64,000 nucleotides of DNA from G11 sp947167445 (GCA_947167445.1 CAMVID010000012.1:24063-88062), one strand, 5' to 3'; shown: positions 23,078 through 32,473, counted from the stretch's first letter. Translations and numbers: made by a program. The notes: a model not told the origin generated them from the sequence alone.

Positions 23078-24496
23078 CTATCTTTCGATGATCATATCAG
23101 GATATGTGGACTGAACGAGATCATAGAAATCGTTGATTGCAGTCTCTTTATCCTTCTCGCCTGTCTTAATGGCTCCGATTGCCTGTCCCCAGGCATCATT
23201 GATAGCCTTGTCGTACTGAGTTACCTTTGAGTAGTCAATACCCTTAGCCTGCTCAAGCCAGAAAGCGTAAAGTTTCTCTCCGCCGTATACAGCGTTCTCA
23301 TCGTTTGCATGCTTCTCAAGAGCTGAAATCAGGGATACTGTATCACCTTCGGAAACTTCAATCCACCAGTCAGCCGTCTCTTCGTTTAATGTACAGAACT
23401 TAATGAAGTCCCAAGCTGTCTCTTTTCTCTCAGAGTTGGCTGAGATACCGATGAATGTACCGCCACCGAAACCGTATGCGGGACCTGCACAAACACCCCA
23501 AAGTCCGGATGTTTCCTTAACGTTGTCTCTCATTGTGAGAACGCCCCATGAGGGAAGTCCGAATGCAAATACTTCTGTTCTCTCAAGATCCTTTGTAGCT
23601 TCCTCGAAGGACTCAGCATCCCAAACGTTTACTGAATCGTCTTCGTAGTTCTGAATCTCAGCAGTAAGGATGGGAACGGAACCTGCCATAGCCTGATACC
23701 AGGGTGTTGACCACTGGTTAGCGTAAGCTGTAAGGTCTCCCTGATAGAGGTCAACTACAAGGTCCATGTATTTCTCTCTTGCTTCATCAACGTTAAGCTT
23801 TCCGTCGATAACCCATGCTGAGTCACCTGAGAAGTAGTTGATTTCGGAGTCAGATGAGAAAATTCTGTAACCTGCTGCCTTTAATGTCTTAGCTGTCTCA
23901 AGAATTGTAGGATAATCCTTGAAGAGCTTTCCGATTTCATCGGGATCGTCTGTACCGAATACGGTCTTTGCAATGTCTCTTCTGTAGTAGATACCTGCAG
24001 GAGTAATCTGATAAGAGATTGCTCTCTGGATACCGTCAGCGTCTTTACCGACTTCCCAAACGTAGTCAACGATCTGGCCTTCATAGTCTTTAGCGCCAAG
24101 CTCGTCAAGGTTTGCGAAGAAACCTGCGTCATACATATCACCGAGCATCTGAGGCTCACCAACGATGATATCGGGTTCTTTCTCGCCACCAACCAAAGCT
24201 GTCTGAACCTTTGTAGGATAGTTGGCAGGCTCGATAACAACAACTTCTGTCTCTACACCTGTCTGTTCCTTGTATCTTTCAGCAAACTGCTCCAGATCCT
24301 GTGCCAAAGTCCAGATAACCAGCTTGTCATCAAGTCCAGTAGCTGTAGCCCCATCCGCAGTACTAACCTCTGCACTTTCGCCTGATGTACTTCCTGTTGT
24401 GGAAGCTTTGCTTCCGTTGTCTGTTCCGCCACATGCAACAAGACCTAATGTCATTGCACCGGCAAGAAGAACTGAAAGTAACTTTTTAGTCTTCAT
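23078..24496 (-). CDS. sugar ABC transporter substrate-binding lipoprotein
   Basis: This 472-residue protein has a signal peptide with lipobox LVAC (Cys near residue 22), a Ser/Thr/Gly-rich linker to about residue 50 and a family-1 (MalE-like) binding domain (LVIWTLAQDLEQFAERYKEQ, PDIIVGEPQMLGDMYDAG). It is first in its operon. Its AGGAGGA ribosome-binding site is the 3' arm of a perfect 13-bp inverted repeat, and an activator-type motif overlaps the promoter. The sugar is inferred only from the beta-glucosidase next door. Confidence 0.95.
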   Translation of the reverse strand: MKTKKLLSVLLAGAMTLGLVACGGTDNGSKASTTGSTSGESAEVSTADGATATGLDDKLVIWTLAQDLEQFAERYKEQTGVETEVVVIEPANYPTKVQTALVGGEKEPDIIVGEPQMLGDMYDAGFFANLDELGAKDYEGQIVDYVWEVGKDADGIQRAISYQITPAGIYYRRDIAKTVFGTDDPDEIGKLFKDYPTILETAKTLKAAGYRIFSSDSEINYFSGDSAWVIDGKLNVDEAREKYMDLVVDLYQGDLTAYANQWSTPWYQAMAGSVPILTAEIQNYEDDSVNVWDAESFEEATKDLERTEVFAFGLPSWGVLTMRDNVKETSGLWGVCAGPAYGFGGGTFIGISANSERKETAWDFIKFCTLNEETADWWIEVSEGDTVSLISALEKHANDENAVYGGEKLYAFWLEQAKGIDYSKVTQYDKAINDAWGQAIGAIKTGEKDKETAINDFYDLVQSTYPDMIIER

Positions 24497-24503
24497 AAAA
24501 AAA

Positions 24504-24559
24504 TCCTCCTATAATGTTGAACCAACTTTTTGTCTGTTGATGGTTTCATTATAGGAGGA
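24504..24559 (-). promoter_or_regulatory. 13-bp inverted repeat that includes the binding-protein RBS
   Basis: TCCTCCTATAATG on the minus strand is perfectly complementary to CATTATAGGAGGA, which contains the AGGAGGA ribosome-binding site 7 nt before the ATG. In RNA this would hide the ribosome-binding site. The upstream arm also contains TATAAT, so depending on the true transcription start the repeat may instead act as DNA. Both readings are open. Confidence 0.6.
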
Positions 24560-24576
24560 CAAAAATCCCTGAAAAA

Positions 24577-24610
24577 TTATATAAATTTTAAAAAGGTGTT
24601 ATTTTTTTAG
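24577..24610 (-). promoter_or_regulatory. activator-type promoter of the sugar importer operon with shared motif
   Basis: A -10 box TATAAT (minus strand, 24577-24582) has no recognisable -35. The -35 position is occupied by CTAAAAAAATAACACC at 24595-24610, a motif found at other promoters of this block. The motif also covers the stop codon of the beta-glucosidase gene. The layout fits activation by the YesN-type regulator. Confidence 0.6.
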
Positions 24611-27375
24611 TCTATATTGCCGGTGATTTTGATGGTGTTAATCTTGATGCCACCCTGACCGAAATAGAGCTTCACAGCGTTGTATTTATTGCCAAACCAC
24701 CCGATTTCTCTGGTGATTACAATCTTTTCGCCGTTAGTATTCCTTAAGGTTTCGGTACCGAAATTGATGCCGTTAGCATAGAAGGTTATGGGAACCTGTG
24801 CCAGATCAGAAGCCTCCACCGAAAGCTCCATGGTAAGCTTGTGATTGCACTGATTCTCAGCCTCTATTCCTATAAGGAAGGACTTTCCTCTGGCGGTATT
24901 TATATCACTTCCGTCAATTGTAAGGCAGTTATTAACCATGGGTCTGTACTCAAGGTTGAATGCCTCCTTGTCTTCCTCATCAAGGCTTTCCATGGCCTCC
25001 TTCTCTTCATCGGAGATTCTGCCAAGGCTCCTGTCCATAACGGGGGAGCGCATTACGACTTTAAGAATTCTTGCTGCGCTTTCCTCCAATTTACCTCTTG
25101 TGAGGAGACCCTTCTCCATATATTCCTTGAGATTGTCCACATCCTCGTTGGCAACTGCGTCCCTTATTACCATATATACATCGTTTCCGGCAATAACCAT
25201 ATCCGCAAGGTCGTTTACTGAAGGGTCCTTTCCTTCGCTGTTTACGCGAGCCCACCAGTCAGTCATAACCATGCCGTCAAAGCCCCATTCCTTCTTTAGA
25301 ATTGAGGTGTCAAGTTCATAGTTTCCGGCACACCATACGCCGTTAAGTACGCCGTATCCCGTCATTATAAGGTAAGCACCGCCCTCTTTCACCGCAAGTT
25401 CAAAGGTCTTTAAGTAGATTTCCCTTAAGGCTCTCTCTGAAACAACTGAGTCCACGGTATGTCTGCACTTCTCTTGGTTGTTTCCGGCAAAGTGTTTTAT
25501 GGTTCCGGTTACACCGTACTTGGCCATTCCACGAAGCTGAGCGGCTGCGATTTTGCCTGTAAGAAGAGGGTCCTCTGAGAAATACTCAAAGTTTCTTCCG
25601 TTTAAAGGGTTTCTGTGAATATTGATGCCCGGGCCTAAAAGAGAGTCGATTCTGTTCTTTCTTAATTCTCTTCCTTCCCACTCATAAAGTTTCTCATTTA
25701 ATTCATCATCGAAGGTTGAGGCAAGGCAGGTTCCGTTTGGCATAGCAAAAGCCTTGGTTCCGCAATCCATTCTGATACCGCTGGGGCCGTCAGCCACACA
25801 TGCGGTGGGAATTCCAAAACTGACAAGTCTGTCGCTTACTCCGCCGAAGGCTGCTGCCGTACCGGGAGTAACTCTTGCCGAACACATTCCCTCACCGCGT
25901 ACCAGGCAGCGTAAATCCTCATCTGTCAGCTGTCCAAGGAAGGTGCTCAAAGCGACACGTCTGTCATAAACATCCGAAAGCTTATATCCGAAGTCTCCCG
26001 TGTACTCATAGGAGCTTACGTTGGTCTGAGATTCCTTAACCCTTGGCTCGTAAGTCCTTGTGGGTACATCCTCGTACTCTTCTATATAGTTGCCACCGCC
26101 GATGGGCTTTGGCTTAATTCTCTTAAATTCTCTCAAAGGTGCCAGTGCCGAGTCCACCTTCTTGATTACCACGTCACGCTCAACGTTAAACTCGCCTATC
26201 TGAGCAGCGCTTCTTACGTTGTCGCCGGCATAAACTATATATGTTCCGGCCTCATAAAGGTAGGAGAAACGGTATCCGGTAGCTCCGGAGTCATCATAGC
26301 TTGCCCAGGTTTCATCTGATATTCTGAAGGATACGGTCTCAGAGTTTCCGGGCTTTATCTCCTTTGTTTTCTTATATCCGATAAGAACCCTGGCAGATTT
26401 GCCAAGCTTACCCTGAGGTGCCTTAATAAAGAGCATAACAAGGCTCTTTCCCGGTACATCACCTGTGTTTGTGACGGTGACCTCAGCCTCCAGCTTATCG
26501 TGGAGAAAAAAGCATTTTTCATCCGACTGGGTAAAGGTGGTATAACTTAAGCCGTAACCGAAGGGGTAAAGTACCTTCTCCTTGGCAAAGGTCTCAAAAT
26601 ATCTGTAACCAACATAGATATCCTCAGCGTAGAGATTTACTTTTTCACCGGAGAAATTCTTTGTGCTGGGATATGCCTCAAGGCTTTCGGCTATGGTGTC
26701 CGTCAGATGGCCGCAGGGATTGACTCTGCCCATAAGTACGTCGCAAACCGCATTTCCGCCTTCCTGGCCACCCTGCCAAACGTACATTACGCCTGAGGGA
26801 TTGTACTTTTTAACCCAGGACATGTCAAAAATGCTTCCTGAATTAAGAAGCACAATTACTTTATCAAAGGATTCACAGACCTTCGCAATCATTTCCTCCT
26901 CAAGATCTGAAAGGAGATATCCGCCCTTGCCTGCAGGAGTGTCCTTATCTTCTCCCGCAAGACGGCCGATTATGATTATGGCCTTGTCATTTCTCTTTCT
27001 TGCTGCCTTAAGTATTTCATCGTCGATAGGCATCTCCTCCTGGCTTGAAGGCTCGGTAGCCCATCCGTTTCCGGCGTCGAAAAGGTGCTCGGAAACCCAT
27101 GCCCTGTATACCTCAAGCACTTCCTTATCAACGGTAATGTCCTTCTCATCAAGAAGGGCATCCAGGATGCTCACCACATATCTGGTGTTTACAAGTCCCC
27201 CCGAACCCGTGCCGCTCTTATAGTAATTAAGCTGATCACGTCCGAAAACTGCCACCTTCTCGCCCTTCTTAAGGGGAAGAACCCTGCCTTCGTTTTCCAA
27301 AAGCACAGCTCCTTCGGCAGCGGCCTTTCTTGCCACACGAGCGTATTCATCCCAGTCTATAATGTATTTGTTCAT
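24607..27375 (-). CDS. GH3 beta-glucosidase with permuted domain order
   Basis: The 922-residue enzyme has the glycoside hydrolase family 3 domains in reversed order. A GH3 C-terminal-type alpha/beta domain comes first (about residues 15-250). A fibronectin-like domain follows (about 280-390). The catalytic TIM-barrel domain spans about 480-780, and an extra C-terminal beta-rich domain spans about 800-922. The barrel carries the substrate and catalytic landmarks GPGINIHRNPLNGRNFEYFS, KHFAGNNQE and the nucleophile Asp of MTDWW near residue 705. There is no signal peptide, so it acts in the cytoplasm on imported glucosides. Permuted GH3 enzymes are known from rumen Butyrivibrio and Ruminococcus. 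Confidence 0.93.
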   Translation of the reverse strand: MNKYIIDWDEYARVARKAAAEGAVLLENEGRVLPLKKGEKVAVFGRDQLNYYKSGTGSGGLVNTRYVVSILDALLDEKDITVDKEVLEVYRAWVSEHLFDAGNGWATEPSSQEEMPIDDEILKAARKRNDKAIIIIGRLAGEDKDTPAGKGGYLLSDLEEEMIAKVCESFDKVIVLLNSGSIFDMSWVKKYNPSGVMYVWQGGQEGGNAVCDVLMGRVNPCGHLTDTIAESLEAYPSTKNFSGEKVNLYAEDIYVGYRYFETFAKEKVLYPFGYGLSYTTFTQSDEKCFFLHDKLEAEVTVTNTGDVPGKSLVMLFIKAPQGKLGKSARVLIGYKKTKEIKPGNSETVSFRISDETWASYDDSGATGYRFSYLYEAGTYIVYAGDNVRSAAQIGEFNVERDVVIKKVDSALAPLREFKRIKPKPIGGGNYIEEYEDVPTRTYEPRVKESQTNVSSYEYTGDFGYKLSDVYDRRVALSTFLGQLTDEDLRCLVRGEGMCSARVTPGTAAAFGGVSDRLVSFGIPTACVADGPSGIRMDCGTKAFAMPNGTCLASTFDDELNEKLYEWEGRELRKNRIDSLLGPGINIHRNPLNGRNFEYFSEDPLLTGKIAAAQLRGMAKYGVTGTIKHFAGNNQEKCRHTVDSVVSERALREIYLKTFELAVKEGGAYLIMTGYGVLNGVWCAGNYELDTSILKKEWGFDGMVMTDWWARVNSEGKDPSVNDLADMVIAGNDVYMVIRDAVANEDVDNLKEYMEKGLLTRGKLEESAARILKVVMRSPVMDRSLGRISDEEKEAMESLDEEDKEAFNLEYRPMVNNCLTIDGSDINTARGKSFLIGIEAENQCNHKLTMELSVEASDLAQVPITFYANGINFGTETLRNTNGEKIVITREIGWFGNKYNAVKLYFGQGGIKINTIKITGNID

Positions 27376-27412
27376 GTTTCCTCCCGAAACTTTAGTTTGT
27401 TCAGTTAATACA

Positions 27413-27455
27413 ATAAAGTCACCTTAACATATCATATTAGTTCAGGTGACTTTAT
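27413..27455. terminator. palindromic hairpin between the regulator and beta-glucosidase genes
   Basis: Perfect 12-bp arms ATAAAGTCACCT and AGGTGACTTTAT enclose 19 nt. On the minus strand TTTATTGTATT follows, so it can end the transcript of the response regulator gene. It also lies in the beta-glucosidase upstream region and could serve as an operator. Confidence 0.6.
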
Positions 27456-27478
27456 ACAAGTAATTTTATATTTACTTC

Positions 27479-27494
27479 GGTGTCATTTTTTTAT
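27479..27494 (-). promoter_or_regulatory. shared CTAAAAAAATNACACC-type motif upstream of the beta-glucosidase gene
   Basis: ATAAAAAAATGACACC on the minus strand matches the motif found before the importer and binding-lipoprotein genes except for its first base. It overlaps the stop codon of the response regulator gene and lies about 104 bp before the beta-glucosidase start. Confidence 0.5.
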
Positions 27495-28960
27495 CTTTGC
27501 ATATTTTTCCTGTATTCGGAGGGGGACACACCAAATTCGTTCTTAAATATCTTCATGAAATGCTTCTCGTTATCATATCCAACACACTGGCTTATCTCGA
27601 TGACCTTCATATCCGTCTCCGCCAGCATTCTCTTGGCTTCATCCATTCGAAGGTTCTTCAGGTAATTCACGAAATTCATGCCCGTGTACTGCTTAAAGGA
27701 AAAGGAAAACAGCGAATAGTTCATGGAAATGTAATTTGATACCACAGCCATGTTAATATCGGAGTTATAATTCTCCTTAATATAAGCAAGAGCCTGCTGC
27801 ATCTTCCTGTCGCTTTGCTTGGTATCGTCCCTGTTTCCGATGTTCTCGTTAAGCTTAAGAATCCAGTTCATGAAGGCATCCCTGTACTCGATAATTGAAG
27901 GATACAAAAGGGTATGTCTGAACATCTGAAGCTCCATATAGTCTTCTTCCGTCAGGGATGTACGGTATGTCCGTCCCGCATCCTCAATGAAGCGCTCCTG
28001 GGCCGCCTCAAAATGCTCCTCCTTAATCTGCCTTCTCTCCACACTTATAAAGAATCTGTCCCACTGGGCAATGAGTTCATCGGTCTTTCCGGTGCCAATA
28101 AGCTGAAGTCTCTTGCTCATGGCCGCATCCTCAATATAGGCTGCTGCCTGCTTGATAAGCACCTCCGGAACCCTGGCCTCTTCATCACCGTAGATATGGC
28201 TTTTTACCATGCAAAAGGCAGCTCTTCTGGCTTCGCAGGCCTGCATATATGCTTCCCTCAGATTCTCGATGCCCTTGTTGGGACGGCTTATTCCAAGGTA
28301 GCACTCCTCAAACTCGCTTGTGAGGAACCCGTCAAACTTCTCTCTTTCTATGATAAAAACGTCAGAATCTCCAACTCCGGGAATAAATATAATTTCCTCA
28401 TCCTCCGGTGCTCTTCTGTCGTTTTTCCTGCAACCACAGCACACCACATACTCGCCGCCGAAGAACTCTCCGTCATATTTGGCCTTAAGGGTCTCGATTT
28501 CCTCTTTGGACTCGGGCTCATTGGTGAGAAGATACTTGATCTGCTGCCTTCCGATGTCCTGCTCAGTCTTCTGCTTCTTGCTGTTATCCGCAAGCTCTGC
28601 CTCAATCTTTGTAAGAATCGAGCATATTTTATCCCTGTCCACGGGCTTTAAAATGTACTCTCTTACGCCGTTTCTCATCATCTCGACTGCGTAGGAAAAA
28701 TCGTCATATCCCGATATTGCCACAATTATAGGCTTGTTTTCCAGAGTATTAATTTCCTTTACAAGCTCGATGCCGTCCATCTTTGGCATTCTTATATCCG
28801 TAAAAAGCACATCGATATTTCTGCTCTTTACTATTTCAAGAGCCTCTTCACCGTTGCCGCACTCCAATATCTCTTCGATTTCCACACCGCTTCTTTTGGC
28901 TATGGTGCAGATACCCCGGCGTATCATTTTTTCATCTTCAACTACAAGAAGTGTCTTCAT
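27491..28960 (-). CDS. YesN-type response regulator (receiver plus AraC DNA-binding domain)
   Basis: The 489-residue regulator has a receiver domain at residues 1-120 with the phosphoacceptor Asp in VLFTDIRMPKMDG near residue 55. A variable middle region follows. An AraC-type double helix-turn-helix occupies about residues 385-489 (NYSLFSFSFKQYTGMNFVNYLKNLR and GYDNEKHFMKIFKNEFGVSPSEYRK). It follows the kinase gene by 2 nt. AraC-type regulators bind direct repeats about 20 bp apart, as seen at 32438-32473, so it probably activates this carbohydrate block. Confidence 0.95.
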   Translation of the reverse strand: MKTLLVVEDEKMIRRGICTIAKRSGVEIEEILECGNGEEALEIVKSRNIDVLFTDIRMPKMDGIELVKEINTLENKPIIVAISGYDDFSYAVEMMRNGVREYILKPVDRDKICSILTKIEAELADNSKKQKTEQDIGRQQIKYLLTNEPESKEEIETLKAKYDGEFFGGEYVVCCGCRKNDRRAPEDEEIIFIPGVGDSDVFIIEREKFDGFLTSEFEECYLGISRPNKGIENLREAYMQACEARRAAFCMVKSHIYGDEEARVPEVLIKQAAAYIEDAAMSKRLQLIGTGKTDELIAQWDRFFISVERRQIKEEHFEAAQERFIEDAGRTYRTSLTEEDYMELQMFRHTLLYPSIIEYRDAFMNWILKLNENIGNRDDTKQSDRKMQQALAYIKENYNSDINMAVVSNYISMNYSLFSFSFKQYTGMNFVNYLKNLRMDEAKRMLAETDMKVIEISQCVGYDNEKHFMKIFKNEFGVSPSEYRKNMQR

Positions 28961-28962
28961 AA

Positions 28963-30750
28963 TTATCCCTCGCTTTTTCTGTAAGGTACGCGAATCGAAA
29001 CCTTTGTATAACAGTCCTTGGCGGCAGAAATTGTCATTCCGTATTCCTCGCCAAAGGTCATCTTGATTCTCTTTTGCACGTTGTGTAAGCCGATTCCGTT
29101 GCTCTTTTCTTTAACCTCGGTAAGCTCTCCCTTAACAAGAAGGTTAAGCTTCTCAAGCTCCTCGGCACTCATGCCCTGTCCGGAATCCGTAACCTCAACT
29201 ATGGCATCCTTGCCATCGGTGGTAGCCTTTATGTAGATTGTGCTGTCCACTCCAAGAGGCTCTATGCCGTGCAGTATGGCGTTCTCTACTATGGGCTGTA
29301 AGGACATCTTCGGAATCTGCTGCTCCATCAGATTCTCAGGCACATTGACCGAAAGATTTACGGTAAAGTCATATCTTAAGTTAATGAGAGCAATGTAGTT
29401 TTTGATATATTCAAGCTCATCCTCCACAGATACATTGCCGGATACCCAGCGCATGCTGTATCGAAGGAGCTTCCCAAGGGAAGTGATGGAGTCGGATATC
29501 TCATATTCCTCATCAATCTCTGCCATCATCTTTATGGATTCCAAGACGTTATAAATGAAATGAGCATTAATCTGATTCTGCAAAGCTCTGATCTCGGAAT
29601 CCTTAACCATTACCTCACGGCCTATGTTTTCCTTCATGAGGTTCTCAATCCTGTCAAGCATAGTGTTAAGCTGGGTTCCAAGCTCTCCCATCTCGTCATT
29701 GCCGGGATTCTCGACTCTCACGGAAAGATTGCCGTGGCCCACCTCACGCATACTCTTAAGAATGGAGTAGAACTGCCTTAACATGGCCTGAACGATTCTG
29801 TTTATGAAGAAGGATATGGCGATGAGAAGAATTATCATCATGACGATGAAAACAGACCTCATGCCGTAAATATGCTCAATCTCCCCTGTAATATCCTTTA
29901 CAAATACCAGGCTTCCCCCCAGTTCCTTTCTGTAAAGAACTGTGGTTACCAGCTTCTCGCTGTGGCCCTTGTGATAATCCACGGATTCTCCGGCCTTCTT
30001 CCACCTCTCAAAGGACTCCCGTATTATCACCACCTGCTCATCCGACAAATCCCCTGCGGAATAAATATTGCCGTCATCGGCTATAAATACGTTCCACTCG
30101 CTGTCATTATTTTCAAACAGGCTTGGAAAAAGCGTACTCATCTTCACTGACGCCTCAACGATTCCTATTTCTCCCGCTCTGTAGTCACTCATGGGAGTTA
30201 CAAGGCAGGCCAAAGAATCCTCAGTGTTAGTAAGAAGAGCAGAAAATGCCATATCCGTCACGCCAAAGTGCCACCCGTCACGGTTAACATCGCTTCTCCA
30301 GCCAAGATTCAGGCTTCTCTTGTTCTTATAGAGAATCTGCATCATCTCCTGGACGTTGTCCCCGGCAGCAAAAATTCTCACGGAGTAAAGGAGAGGGTTG
30401 TTGGATACCAGACGTTCAAGGTTTCTGATGTCGGTGTTTTTGAAAGCAACCAATTCCTCGTTTGTAAGCTCATCCCCCATCTTAGCCCTTACAAGTACTT
30501 CCTTCATCTCCTCATCGCTTAGAAAAAACTGGGTTGCCATATTAATGGAGTTAATGCAGTTGTTAATGTTGCTGACGCTTTGCTCCCGCCTGTACTCCAT
30601 GTTGGCCTTGTTGGTTTCAACGGCGTTTTGCTCGATATTGTAAAAAAGCACACCTGCAAAAATGGCAATGGGAATCATGATTGCAATGATAATCACAACC
30701 GTAAACTTGATATTCAGTTTTAGACCTCTGAAAATCTCCCGTATCTTCAT
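28963..30750 (-). CDS. YesM-type sensor histidine kinase
   Basis: The 595-residue kinase has a transmembrane helix near residues 18-40, an extracytoplasmic dCache-like region to about 300, a second helix about 300-322, HAMP to about 375 and a His_kinase/HATPase pair. The phosphoacceptor box reads QNQINAHFIYNVLESI, with Ala replacing the usual Pro before His. The ATPase domain shows VENAILHGIEP, DSGQGMS and GIGLHNVQKR. It sits between the binding-lipoprotein gene and the regulator gene, with 2-nt gaps on both sides. Confidence 0.95.
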   Translation of the reverse strand: MKIREIFRGLKLNIKFTVVIIIAIMIPIAIFAGVLFYNIEQNAVETNKANMEYRREQSVSNINNCINSINMATQFFLSDEEMKEVLVRAKMGDELTNEELVAFKNTDIRNLERLVSNNPLLYSVRIFAAGDNVQEMMQILYKNKRSLNLGWRSDVNRDGWHFGVTDMAFSALLTNTEDSLACLVTPMSDYRAGEIGIVEASVKMSTLFPSLFENNDSEWNVFIADDGNIYSAGDLSDEQVVIIRESFERWKKAGESVDYHKGHSEKLVTTVLYRKELGGSLVFVKDITGEIEHIYGMRSVFIVMMIILLIAISFFINRIVQAMLRQFYSILKSMREVGHGNLSVRVENPGNDEMGELGTQLNTMLDRIENLMKENIGREVMVKDSEIRALQNQINAHFIYNVLESIKMMAEIDEEYEISDSITSLGKLLRYSMRWVSGNVSVEDELEYIKNYIALINLRYDFTVNLSVNVPENLMEQQIPKMSLQPIVENAILHGIEPLGVDSTIYIKATTDGKDAIVEVTDSGQGMSAEELEKLNLLVKGELTEVKEKSNGIGLHNVQKRIKMTFGEEYGMTISAAKDCYTKVSIRVPYRKSEG

Positions 30751-30752
30751 TC

Positions 30753-32345
30753 TTAATCCAGTCCGAGTTTGTGCTTGTTAATGTTCATCTGTCTTGTTTC
30801 TTCATTGTGAACGGCTATGTAGCCCATCTGTTCACGCTCATTAAGGTACTCTTCAACTATTCTGTCGAAGTCCTCATCGCTTTCTGCAAGGATTAACTTC
30901 CTTAAGGTGTCGCTCCAAAGCTTCTTCATCCTTGCATAGGCTTCCCCCATCTTGCTGGTTTCCACCATCATTACCTCGTACTGTCCAAGGTACTTGGTGT
31001 AGGGGTAGGTCCACTCAGCTAACTGCTTTAAGGGCTCTTCCATCTCAGGCATCCAGTCTAACTGCATAACCGTGTCCTGAAGCATCCAGTAGGTATCGTC
31101 TGCGGCGTACTTGGCGTCGTAGGCCTGTCTGTCGGTATTAAGAAGCTCCCTTACCTCATCCTTAAGAACCGCCTTGCCGTCCACCATGTCGTAGGTTACG
31201 CCCTCCACTCCAAGGCTCACCAGTTTCTGGCCGTGCTCTGACATGAGATATTCCATGAATCTTATGGCCCTCTCAGGGTCCTTACAGTTCTTTGAAATCA
31301 TGGTTACTGTCCAGCCCGCAATTCCTGCTGTGGATAAAACCGGCGGATCTCCTGCCTCGTTTCTTGGGCCGTCTACCGCCATATATATGGAGTCGGGGTC
31401 CTTGGCGTATAGAAGCTTTTGCTGATCCGCCAGGTCCGTTCTTTGATATATCAGGCAAAAATACCTTCCCTCCGCTATCTTTTCACTTATCTGTGTTCTC
31501 TGATCCACGAAGGTATCGGCTGTTACATATCCTTCCTCGTTAAGCTTTCTTATTACCTTAAGCCAATCCAGATACTCAGGGTCTGTGTTCCTGTCGTAGA
31601 ACTCTCTGCTTTTTTCATGAGGAATGGAAAGGAAATTCTGGAGATACTGGTCAAAGGAAGCGCATCCGCTGTCGTCAAAGGGTGTACCTCCGATGGGAAT
31701 CAGGGGCTCACCATTGACCTCCGGGCACTTTTCTACCGCATCCTTTATTGCGTTATAGAAGCCTTCCTTGGTGGTCATATCGGGACTTCCTATGGCCTCG
31801 TAAATATCCTTTCGTACAAGGAAAGTAAGGTTGGCAGCTATATTCTCATGACTTTCCACGTCTTTTGGAGTGTAGAAGGAATTGGGGTAACAGTATATGT
31901 CACCGTCCTCCTGCTTATACCAGCGAACCACGTCCTCGTTGGCGTAGTCAAAGAAGTTGGTGTTGTACTCTTCCGCCAGGTCGTTAAGGGAATAAACCAT
32001 GCCCTTGTTAATCATCTCCTCCACCTGAGGCTCCCACCAGCCAAGGGTGATGATATCAGGCAGGGAATCCGAGGCAATAAGGGCATTCAGCTTCTCATCC
32101 TCACTTCCCACAGGAGCAATAAAGTTAACGCTGACGCCGGTCTCGTCTGTTATGGTGTCAGAAACCAGATTGCCGCCCCATCTTGTAACAAACCAGCTGT
32201 AATTAATGTACCAATCAAGGGTTATGGGGGCTTTGGTTTCGTTGTTGACCTCTTTATCAGTTTTTTCGTCTGCGGTGCCGCATGCGCCCAAAATGAGGCT
32301 TAAAAGCAATGCCGCGGCTATAGATCCTATTCTTCTTATCCTCAT
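30753..32345 (-). CDS. LplA-type extracellular binding lipoprotein linked to YesMN-type kinase
   Basis: This 530-residue lipoprotein has lipobox LGAC (Cys near residue 22) and a long family-1-like binding domain (PITLDWYINYSW, LPDIITLGWWEPQVEEMINKG). The ATG preceded by GAGGTGA at 7 nt is preferred to a TTG six bases earlier. It is the first gene of a lipoprotein, kinase, regulator operon without permease genes, so it may present sugar to the kinase or work with the nearby importer, by inference. Confidence 0.92.
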   Translation of the reverse strand: MRIRRIGSIAAALLLSLILGACGTADEKTDKEVNNETKAPITLDWYINYSWFVTRWGGNLVSDTITDETGVSVNFIAPVGSEDEKLNALIASDSLPDIITLGWWEPQVEEMINKGMVYSLNDLAEEYNTNFFDYANEDVVRWYKQEDGDIYCYPNSFYTPKDVESHENIAANLTFLVRKDIYEAIGSPDMTTKEGFYNAIKDAVEKCPEVNGEPLIPIGGTPFDDSGCASFDQYLQNFLSIPHEKSREFYDRNTDPEYLDWLKVIRKLNEEGYVTADTFVDQRTQISEKIAEGRYFCLIYQRTDLADQQKLLYAKDPDSIYMAVDGPRNEAGDPPVLSTAGIAGWTVTMISKNCKDPERAIRFMEYLMSEHGQKLVSLGVEGVTYDMVDGKAVLKDEVRELLNTDRQAYDAKYAADDTYWMLQDTVMQLDWMPEMEEPLKQLAEWTYPYTKYLGQYEVMMVETSKMGEAYARMKKLWSDTLRKLILAESDEDFDRIVEEYLNEREQMGYIAVHNEETRQMNINKHKLGLD

Positions 32346-32365
32346 AATCAAATCACCTCAAAAAT

Positions 32366-32473
32366 GGTGTCATTTTTTTAGTTGATTTCAATGTAACATA
32401 AGAAAAAGACACCTTCAATAACTCCCGTGCTATTGTTAGTGTCATTATTTTAGAAAAGGTGTGATTTTTTTAG
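32366..32473 (-). promoter_or_regulatory. promoter region with three copies of the CTAAAAAAATNACACC motif
   Basis: Read on the minus strand, CTAAAAAAATCACACC (32458-32473) and CTAAAATAATGACACT (32438-32453) are direct repeats spaced exactly 20 bp. A third copy, CTAAAAAAATGACACC, lies at 32366-32381 beside the lipoprotein start. A promoter TTGAAG-N17-TACATT lies between. The 20-bp direct repeat is typical of AraC-family operators, and the regulator encoded in this operon is of that family. The region also faces the divergent plus-strand gene at 32522. Confidence 0.65.
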
